A stretch of DNA of 64,000 nt, from contig NZ_CP013387.1 of the NCBI RefSeq assembly GCF_001523745.2, forward strand, positions 1,364,001-1,428,000, written 5' to 3'. Numbering within the stretch: the stretch's first letter is position 1; each line of letters begins with the position of its first letter. Shown piece by piece: positions 58,901 to 61,624 of the stretch. Both the position numbers and the translations under genes were made by a program. The notes under the pieces were generated by a model. It was not told the origin of the DNA. It did not search any database and saw only the letters and a list, made by a program, of their open reading frames with translations. Source of the DNA: Burkholderia mayonis. Its GTDB lineage: Bacteria; Pseudomonadota; Gammaproteobacteria; Burkholderiales; Burkholderiaceae.

Positions 58901-59782
58901 CGAGATCGGCTCCGACCCGTTGACCGCGGCCGTCACGCTCGACAGATCGAGCCCGTCGAGCTGCTCGGGCGAGATTTTCTCGACGCAGAGCTGCCACGCG
59001 AAGTTCGGCGCGACGGTCAGCGTCGCCCGGAAACGCGACACCGCCTGCAGCCAGCGCAGCGGATTCGCGAGGAAATCCATCGGCGCCATCAGGTACGTCG
59101 GATAGCCGACGTAGACGCCCTGCAACAGCGTCATCAGCCCCATGTCGTGGAACAGCGGCAGCCAGAACACCGCGCGGCTGTCGGGCGTGTTGCCGCAGGT
59201 CGTGCGGATCATCTCCTCGTTCGCGAGCAGATTGCCGTGCGACACCATGATGCCCTTCGCCTGCCCCGTCGAGCCGGACGTGTATTGCAGGAACGCGACG
59301 TCGTCGCGCGCGGCCGCGTGCGGCCGGCAGCCGGCCGGATCCACGTCGCCGAGCGCGTCGACGACGACGAGCTCGACCGCGCGAAGCGGCGGATTCCGCT
59401 CGATGAACGCGTGAACGGACGCGTACTGCTTGCGGCACAGCATCACGACGCGCGGCTGCGCGTCTTCGATGATCTTGCTGAGCCGCTCGAAGTGGTGGTT
59501 GTTGCGCGGCGCGTACGCGGGCACCGCGATGAAGCCGCCGTAGAGGCAGCCGAAGAACGCGGTTACGTAGTCGAGGCTCTGCGGGCAGACGATCAGCACG
59601 CGATCGCCCGGCGCGCCGCTCGCGGCGAGCCGGGCCGCGATGCGCCGCGCGGCGAGATCGAGCGCGCCGAAGCTGAGCGTGCGATCCTCGTCGTGCGGGC
59701 TCAGATAGCGGTAGGCGAGCGCGTCGCCGTTCGCGGCGGCGCGGTGCGCGCACAGGTCGACGAAATTCTCGAACGCCGTCAT
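40904..59782 (-). CDS. Giant nonribosomal peptide synthetase, FAAL-ACP-(C-A-PCP)x5
   Basis: This single frame of 6,292 residues starts at an ATG with a strong GGGAGGTG ribosome site. Residues 1-590 are a fatty-acyl-AMP ligase (YTSGSTGQAKG, FWLPLFHDMGL, TGDLGFLHDG) followed by an ACP (GLDSLALV, near 629). Five modules follow. C domains have HHAVVD (844), HHIVAD (1955), HHIVVD (3042, 4130) and HHIIWD (5209). A-domain A3 cores are near 1366, 2455, 3529, 4612 and 5689. PCPs have GGHSLL (1758, 2850, 5009), GGSSLL (3929) and GGQSLK (6251). There is no epimerase, thioesterase or reductase, and the protein ends just after the last PCP. By hand-aligned pocket residues modules 1 and 2 are leucine-like (DAWFLGAVVK, DAWFLGHVVK). 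Module 3 has Glu at the third position, suggesting a basic residue. Modules 4 and 5 (about DVWEVNTDDK and DVQQIGHVDK) are unassigned. Module 5 carries an unusual insertion of about 185 residues before its last A motif. The product is an acylated peptide of up to five residues. Confidence 0.95.
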   Translation of the reverse strand: MTAFENFVDLCAHRAAANGDALAYRYLSPHDEDRTLSFGALDLAARRIAARLAASGAPGDRVLIVCPQSLDYVTAFFGCLYGGFIAVPAYAPRNNHHFERLSKIIEDAQPRVVMLCRKQYASVHAFIERNPPLRAVELVVVDALGDVDPAGCRPHAAARDDVAFLQYTSGSTGQAKGIMVSHGNLLANEEMIRTTCGNTPDSRAVFWLPLFHDMGLMTLLQGVYVGYPTYLMAPMDFLANPLRWLQAVSRFRATLTVAPNFAWQLCVEKISPEQLDGLDLSSVTAAVNGSEPISVRTLDSFVARFGACGFRREAFRPSYGLAEATLLVAGSSGHAPSGVIEETMMSSAGRRTVFQRVGCGRPAAGCEVAIVDRDTRAVRRDGEVGEIWVKGPHVAQGYWNHPEQTAQTFGNHTADGAGPYLATGDLGFLHDGALVVTGRCKDVIILRGDNYYPSDLEATATAAHPALVPDGAAAFTLAGDDAGPDDAATQALAVVAEVRRNTPAAQCAEIAAAIVERISAGYGLALERLVLIKERSIPKTSSGKVQRGAVRAELDDGQLKTLHDVRPGETGVRAAAQPFAELHAMLAAARGDGFARIVDGFVLSQFAEIMKTPFYALDLTRPIAALGLDSLALVNVQHRLGAALKIDAPAELLFGDATLGELAAQIGALAQGAWVESAGSAGAMATLDEAARAAQVPSEAVAAPSGTAEAGFESTSVAAGWDATPGQAALWLIQQADRESRDYNEGFVAAVDGAFDPERFMLALARLAARHDALRVTFAEIDGRPVAREADALQQSTVRCADDAAALQAARDALAAPFDLSRATWRAVLAQGPSATYVALALHHAVVDMWSFDILVAELKQLYDALARDADVSLAAPGGYREFAAWQRGWLNSPEAAGHAAYWRDRLRGMPARSAFPSTSTSTSISTPAPAAGVGARAHRFAIDARTMDAVRTLAQRHGLTTYHVLFAAGALLLGRYAGQRDVVVGMPAHGRPRAADARTIGYFANVLPIRIALDDRKPLADWLHDVKDAIVGGLRHQALPLPVLTEALAVERGAQDGALVQTVISLLAPSAARADARASDHAADAGDRLSPFALGDAGGRLALGGATLTSCESRHDRAPFDIAFTLIDDDGELAASIGYRADRHSAEMIERLAANYRCVLEALTHAAPARLGDVPHVSAAERELLRRNLTHRALAQGAAAGAGGDSVVDRFRRTAARQPDAIALAGTARTLTYGELARASDALGHVLLDNGVAPGDRVVVAVGERATQTLLALATLKVGAAYVPVDLANPPERLAYLLNDCGANLVLTTRRDRSSLPAAGAEIVCADELDELDDATLAGQASRPLPRIAFNAGQPAYCIYTSGSTGQPKGVLVTHGGLANLVDWHVDAFALDAGARAAMLAGPGFDAAVWEIWPALCAGASLAEPAPDARHDVAELARWLDAHAISHCFMPTPLAEAFIAAAARPRALRFLLTGGDQLKARGRADDGFRLINAYGPTENTVVTTSGAVEPAPASAHGDDAHDRLAPLPDIGAPIRGQSLHILDAQLRPTPLGVSGELYVSGAGLALGYLNRPALTAERFVPAPDADASGVDAPGARMYATGDIVRLDESGRLHFVGRADDQVQIRGFRVEPGEVEAVLAAHPGVAQCKVIAFEREPSGKLLAAYVAGDPSLTEAALRAFVDSRLPSYMRPAAFVIVDALPLDANGKISRRALPSPTLEAGDEPVFADPVEQTVASVYRDVLGCGPVRADDDFFALGGHSLLVARVASGIRARLGITVSIADLFAHSKVAALAAHLRGEAAALIRPPERLTRAGRPARAPLSPAQQRMWLLQTLEPDSADYHVCGALRVRGALDLDRLAAALTQTVARHEALRTCFPKHDGQACQVVLPPFPVDVERLSADVGGASAAARDAAVQARIDAWEAQRFDLETGPLIRAAYLPLADDDGYLLLNLHHIVADGRSIAILLDDIAARYAGLHAGTAGAAALDAPDAPHYADYCVWSRSEAAREREAASLPFWRTQLAGELPAGIAALRTTRAGAAHNTHNTHNTHNTQDAPGARSGDEVSDTLPAGLAENIRDAAARWGVTESTVYLAAYGLLVAKFGGDADVLIGIAYAGRDLPDTADMIGMFVNVLPIRVEVGDADAFEQQVRGWRDACVGAFRHAHVSYERMVALAGGDRRDGAGELVKTMFDFEERGLPPRAFGDAQLGVERRPDRSAKFDLTLRCSPDANARMRIAMNFRRAALSVERARSLLDAYRLILEQVLQTPDLTPARTRLVGDAQADALLRLGAGPAAPWSGAPVHRQIERIAHADPNALAIAGEDGARIGYSVLNAVANRLARRLQALGVAPRDAVALCMHPGPSFALAALAVLKLGAAYVPIDPRYPDPRKLRIVADSGARLVVTEPDAAPAQTPDAAAPVWWDALAVEAAMLPDGDLDIETAPDDLAYIVYTSGTTGAPKGVEIPHRGLANLCEWHARAYGLHDAPRSIRASQTAGIGFDAAVWEIWPYLCTGASVWFAPDAARQSSRRLEDWLTAQRITHCFVATPLAHAVLADGWPGSPSLAYLLTGGERLTRRAPAGARYRLFNHYGPSENSVVATAGEVAQGASGEPPSIGAALDNVRIYVLDRHGQLAPRGVPGELYIGGASLMRGYRSNDALTRARLVADPFAGAPDARMYRTGDLVCWNDAGELDYVGRADDQVKIRGHRIEPSEILHAVKSDAGVYDAVVTTVDHPQAGPQLVAYVVFAPAVRAGANTASAPDRAARVKRAVAAQLPAFMVPAHVVELDALPLTSNGKVDYAALPAPRASNADADAPRTPLRTATERALADIWGELLGEPVDDAHANFFALGGHSLLAARAVALIETRLAREIALKDFFAAEDLAALARALDAAGVHVGIPGAPAGAPIPLSPYQQRLWLVQAFDRGSVDYNVVGALRVTGALDPARFRAAVSAVVERHAILRTRFVDTEDGPRQHAPDSDAREADLLQMNLTGNPPSMQDGFVRDYLARMAVEPFDLAAGPLFKLVLIQTAADSAVLAVSFHHIVVDAWSANVFLRDLLECYAAQRAQRAPRLAPLPIQYQDYSVWAQRELARSEDALRAFWRDYLRGLPARAPLPVARHGADAGARAGRRLSIAWPADTLARLKALARREQASLYEVLITACFAWLHRLSGQGDLVVGMPYNDRGRAELENLVGFFVNVLPVRARVRPHLSYAALLRQVRDDLRRVYRHHALPFDRIAEQCTDATGSLFQTMFDLQSEPLAHDARAADGDNDSDGLRAELLDGAPEAPVADLSVTFREAADGLTLSCVYAADRFDAPAVARWLDNFRALLDGVATDADEAVGRLAFLTADEQAIVDRLRNAAPVDHRDVLAEAGGATGPALLHRLVDRWATVAPANPALVSPGQTLSFAELARRTDRLAGILWEAGVRPGMVVGVEAEHSVDAVLGIIATIKAGAICFPVDVRLPPDRLDAVIADSGCRHVLASAGVSLGRFDGKRLALDGAAWRARAAAAPAVDATPDHGVFLTYTSGTTGAPKASVLHHRGIVNYIGTVVERFGYTHGDRAMLFAPLTFDASLEEIFTPLCAGASLYVGDESVKRSVPALVDTCRAQRISVLTLPTAYWRVLSEHLAASGGAAGLGAVRLVSIGGEKVTLEAIRQWHRATAGRIALYNIYGPSECSIGSIVDRIDVERALEDGEVYLHRPVANAHLHVLDACLNPVPADMPGELWIGGVGVAHGYHGRPALTAQRFVADPFAVVPGARLYRSGDLVRYDLEGRLHYLGRTDFQVKVDGIRVEPEEIQAVLESHPQVAQAVVLAGEARHARNPLIGYVTLDKAPAGARAATGTDGAAFVDFLRARLPAHMVPAQVVVMDAFPLTANQKVDRRALLLAANDSVVAAPALSATEAALLALWHELLGDGTFGVDDNFFSLGGSSLLAIRINSRVEAMYAVRLPVAALFDCPTVRALAVLVERLRTSRDAAPDEAAQPIEPIERIDARATPLSGAQYRLWYLHQRDPDSTAYHLPDLLKLAGPLDAAALRTALARTLDEHESLRTTFVVEGETPMQVVAAQAEPRLDAHDLSALAPNARDAALEALVRRALDTPFDFERGPLATFALVKRAHDEHVLLSVFHHIVVDGWSAGLFQRSLARHYNAARGGDASARAAADASPRALQYRDFAAWHRRVLDGGERERQLDYWLAQLDGTLPVLQLPTDFNRPPQASGRGEAFSFELDAALAARLQAVAQRHHVSMFMLLLAAYAALLARYARQDDLLIGVPALGRTRPEFESVVGFFVNTLVIRVRANPSTTFASLLEHVRATCLDAFDHQDVALEEIAAGVNARRERDGSGLFQTMFSYQEADALEPAAFDGLAATSVEPEHRTAKFDLYLATWAQDGRLHGGFEFSTDLFEAATVRRMADHYRNLLGGVAAHPDGALHALPLLGDEERAYQVRTLNQASLPLPDGVYVRDLFARQAALHPARVAATCGDASLTYGELDRATDRVARNLLAAGARGEDLVGLLVGRNLDYLVAMLGVLKAGVAFTPMNPDDPAHKLDRIAELGNVRYVVHDAASAERAHALATQAARIALDALLREPAAAIDFLPLAPSSLAYVIYTSGSTGQPKGAMIEQRGMLNHLLAKIDDLAIGADDVVAEMAVTTFDVSIWQYLVALLAGGRTAVMPGDAAWDPQQLLAQLDADGVTVFESVPSHMKILIDELEARPGHHRLDRVRVYVSNAEALTPALCARWFACAPHIPVVNTYGATECSDDTSHLWIREPMSTAFPYVPIQGTLPNLTTYLLDERLEPVPVGVTGEVYIGGVGVGRGYLGDPVRTARAFVPDPFSPEPGRRLYKTGDLARYRPGGTLEFLGREDFQVKIRGQRVEIGEVEKAIGDHDNVRQAVVVAARDGKDRLYLLGYVIPHRHPAPTVPELRAFVAGRIASYMVPASFVLMDEFPLNANGKVDRKRLPKPADQDVFRRHEHVAPATQTEARLAELWRELLDVDEIGALDSFFELGGHSLLAAELTLRVRTLFGVALPLRALFQSPQLRDVAAALDALRASADTAGPARVERLPARAHYELAPCQVPEWYAYQMDPTSPVYNISVADLFFTGKLNRDAFVAAWRTILDRHDVLRVKFDYRDGMPIQIVDPAIDVRADDVFLDRTTLTGADAIDEANRLGARFGTAPFDFANGPLFRLHVARYAGDFHQLIFVVHHIIWDETSLINLMLELSELYNAHAAGRAPDVPALEVGYFDYVQWMHQQLRSGAFDEHKRYWLDMYRTLPPPLDLPTDRPRPNLMSYRGDALRTWLPRGVVRKIEAYLKQHDVTLFMLQLAILDCYLSRISGQRDFVIGCPIAGRADERLKPLLGLFATPMPIRCTIGENMTFGELLAQVSQRTLEAFEHYHYPSNQVIEQLQHEKDLSRPKLFSIMYGVQNNKSDLMGRLKFDGLALSLENVVDTENKSSRFDLNFVVDQFGSDIMFSCIYNADLFDASTIEQMLDNMTALMDQVLDDPDRPLHRYTMVGANGNPPAALHGPRVDYDATATMHALMAEQAARTPAGTALVAEGVEYDYETLNRQANRLAHYLLSLGVASGDNVAVMLRPSVEMIVALYAILKAGGAFVPIGPQYPQKRVDAILRSAGARWALTHSGQRRAFAAFPYDVVCVDDVMGALGGYSDRNPPPVDPRQLAYILHTSGSTGAPKGIEIEHRGVVSMLADLQRTYRLDARDRVLFHTPFTFDVFIQDVFWPLASGARVVVMGDDALKSAHGFADVIEREQVTLAQFVPAMLETLVDARERGEISGLASLRQVICGAAALYRGLAERFARAFDCRLANHYGPTEVTVDASRFDCAEPFAGDTVPIGRPVGNASLHVLDAHLQPVPRGVIGEICVASPGLARRYLNDDEGTARAFVEVVVDGAPLRLYRTGDLGHGDRAGVIYFHGRADKQLKIRGNRVELDEIGSALRGHPAIAAAALQYREDAAHGGRLVAYVEQTASNHQVTAGPGGAPQYGFTLEQRPELAVAALALAPDGSGNPDDSAHELARRFPACQLVVTDRASAVTAFCQAVPLRVEATAGGDARSAAPVLGRDAALRLAFAQQDDGVEPNALYVLDDAAAGTPAKSPAARAARLAQWRRLAAALGLARVWLASAGGDAAAEQADASGRDVAPLAYLTRDAVRAWLRESLPDYMIPDQVHFIPAIPLTDSGKVDARNLPVIEVDERPGRQAASTALQRELIDVWARLLQVEQIGVTDDFFVLGGQSLKAIEMVAEVGRRYGVKIQLRQFYENPTIRYLEALLTERA
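53628..53663 (-). repeat. Four perfect 9-bp tandem repeats inside the NRPS gene
   Basis: GTGTTGTGC is repeated four times without change. On the coding strand it gives four HNT tripeptides in an acidic or disordered insertion of the second C domain. Copy-number change would keep the frame, so it may vary between strains. Confidence 0.9.
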
Positions 59783-60351
59783 TGCGCACCTCCCGCCGCA
59801 GCTTGCCGAAGGGTCCGCCATTCGCGGTTCAGCAGCGCATAGCCGTACTCGTCGGACCACGCTCCCTTGAAGAAGATGTTCTCGCGATAATGCCCTTCGC
59901 GACGAAAGCCCTGCCGTTCGAGCAGCCTTTGCGCGCGCGCGTTGAGCGCGTCCACCGTCGCGACGATGCGGTGCTTGCCGAGATCGGCGAACAGCAGCTC
60001 GATCACCCGCGACACCGCTTCGAGCGCGAAGCCCTGCTGCTGCGCGGCGACGTCGAACGTCACGCCCAGCTCGGCCTGGCGGCCTTCGTCGAAGAAATGC
60101 ACCGCGACGTCGCCGATCAGCGCGCCGTCGGCCTTGTGCTCGGCCGCGATCTGGAACCACGTGTCGTCGGTATCGAACGTGAGCGCCTGTTGCTCGGCGA
60201 AGAACGCGTCCGCTTCGTCGTGCGTGTACGACGACCAGCTCTGGTAGCGGGCCACGTCGGGGTGGTTCCGGTACACGGTGAACGCGGCCAGATCGCCGCG
60301 CCTGAACGGCCGCAGCACGAGGCGCGGCGTGGAAATGGGAAAAGTGGTCAT
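59779..60351 (-). CDS. GNAT acetyltransferase, RimJ/RimL type
   Basis: The protein has 190 residues from the ATG at 60351 (MTTFPISTPRLVLRPFRRGD), which has an AAGGA ribosome site. An upstream ATG at 60411 would overlap the aldolase stop as ATGA and add 20 residues. The acetyl-CoA-binding motif is QQQGFALEAVSRVIELLF, preceded by AELGVTFDV. The C-terminal NARAQRLLERQGFRREGHYRENIFFKG.. DEYGYALLNREW is typical of RimL-like N-acetyltransferases. Its stop overlaps the NRPS start by 4 bp. It may acetylate an amino group of a precursor or of the product, as in resistance by self-acetylation (known from TblD-like or ttr-type enzymes). Confidence 0.9.
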   Translation of the reverse strand: MTTFPISTPRLVLRPFRRGDLAAFTVYRNHPDVARYQSWSSYTHDEADAFFAEQQALTFDTDDTWFQIAAEHKADGALIGDVAVHFFDEGRQAELGVTFDVAAQQQGFALEAVSRVIELLFADLGKHRIVATVDALNARAQRLLERQGFRREGHYRENIFFKGAWSDEYGYALLNREWRTLRQAAAGGAQ

Positions 60352-60407
60352 GCGGGTTCCTTCATGGCCGAAATCGAGGTGCGCGTGGGTCAGCGAGAAG
60401 GCGCTCA

Positions 60408-61478
60408 TCATTGCGCCTCCGGCGCGGCGGCCGGCTTGGACGCCGGTGCGAACGGACGGAGAATCGCCCGCGCCGCGTCGACGGTGCGGTTGATCGCGTC
60501 GTCGTCGATCATGTAGTGCACGACGGCCCGGATGACCCCGTCGCCGAGCACGCCCATCCGGATGCCTGCGCCGTGCAGCGCGGCGAGAAAAGCTTCGTTG
60601 CCCGGCTCGGCGACATCGAAGAACACCATGTTCGTCTCGACCGCCGCCGAGCGCAGCGCGACGCCCGGGATCCGCGACAACTCATCCGCGAGGCGCGCCG
60701 CGCGGCGGTGATCGTCGGACAGCCGCGCGACCATCGTGCGCAGCGCGACGAGCCCGGCGGCCGCCATGATGCCGGCCTGCCGCGTGCCGCCGCCGAGCAG
60801 CTTCCGATAGCGCTTCACGCGATCGATCAGGCCGGCGCTGCCGCACACCATCGAGCCGTACGGCGCGGCGAGGCTCTTCGACAGGCAGAACTGGACCGAA
60901 TCGACGTGCGCGACGATGTCGGCCGCGCTCACGCCGAGGCTCGCTTGCGCGTTGAAGAGGCGCGCGCCGTCCATGTGCACGGCGAGCCCGTGCGCGTCGG
61001 CGAGCGTGCGCACCCGCCGCAGATAGTCGAGCGACAGCACGCGGCCGCCGGCGAGGCAATGCGGATTCTCGAGCGCGATCACCGCGGCGGGCGCGCACTG
61101 GTAGTCGGTCTTGTCGCGGATCGCCGCGCGCAGCCGCTCGACCGGCAAGCTGCCGTCGTCCGCCGTCGCCACGGGATGCAGCACCGCGCCGCCGACGAGC
61201 GACACGCCGCCCGCCTCGTAGTTGTAGAGATCGGAGCGGTCGCCGAGGATCACTTCGTGCCCGCGCGGGCACTGCGCGAGCAGCGCGGTCAGGTTGCCGA
61301 GCGTGCCGCTCGTGACGAACGCCGCCGCCTCCTTGCCGGTCATGCCGGCCGCAACCGACTCCAGCTCGTTGACCGTCGGGTCCTCGCCGTAACAGTCGTC
61401 GCCCACGTTCGCCGTGAACATCGCGTGCCGCATCTCGGCGGTCGGCAGCGTCACCGTGTCGCTCAGGAAATCAATCAT
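60408..61478 (-). CDS. L-threonine aldolase-type PLP enzyme
   Basis: The protein has 356 residues from the ATG at 61478, which has CCGAGG upstream. It begins IDFLSDTVTLPTAEMRHAM, the usual family opening, with VGDDCYGEDPTVNELE following. The motif VTSGTLGNLTALLAQC binds the cofactor phosphate. The Asp of HMDGARLFNA pairs with the pyridine nitrogen, and the Schiff-base Lys is in FCLSKSLAAPYGSMVCG. Threonine aldolases split or form beta-hydroxy-alpha-amino acids from glycine and an aldehyde. In this operon it probably makes or trims such an amino acid for the NRPS; the hydroxyl could be the site of carbamoylation. The stop overlaps the alternative ATG of the acetyltransferase by 4 bp. Confidence 0.9.
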   Translation of the reverse strand: MIDFLSDTVTLPTAEMRHAMFTANVGDDCYGEDPTVNELESVAAGMTGKEAAAFVTSGTLGNLTALLAQCPRGHEVILGDRSDLYNYEAGGVSLVGGAVLHPVATADDGSLPVERLRAAIRDKTDYQCAPAAVIALENPHCLAGGRVLSLDYLRRVRTLADAHGLAVHMDGARLFNAQASLGVSAADIVAHVDSVQFCLSKSLAAPYGSMVCGSAGLIDRVKRYRKLLGGGTRQAGIMAAAGLVALRTMVARLSDDHRRAARLADELSRIPGVALRSAAVETNMVFFDVAEPGNEAFLAALHGAGIRMGVLGDGVIRAVVHYMIDDDAINRTVDAARAILRPFAPASKPAAAPEAQ

Positions 61479-61624
61479 CGCCTCGGTCCATGTGTTGGGT
61501 CGTCCGGCCTGGCTGCGCCGGTTCGTCGTCGAGACCGCCGCCTTCGCGGCCGTCGTCGCGCGTGTCATTGCATGTGCGTGTCGCATGGCGCATACGCGTG
61601 CCGTCCCACTGTCGCGCCGTCGCG

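Noticed and set aside
40856..59842. Very long plus-strand open frames (1,064 to 2,184 codons) opposite the NRPS gene
   Set aside because: They mirror the codon periodicity of the high-GC NRPS gene, their translations are Arg/Ala/His-rich with no domains, and the NRPS frame shows every expected motif.
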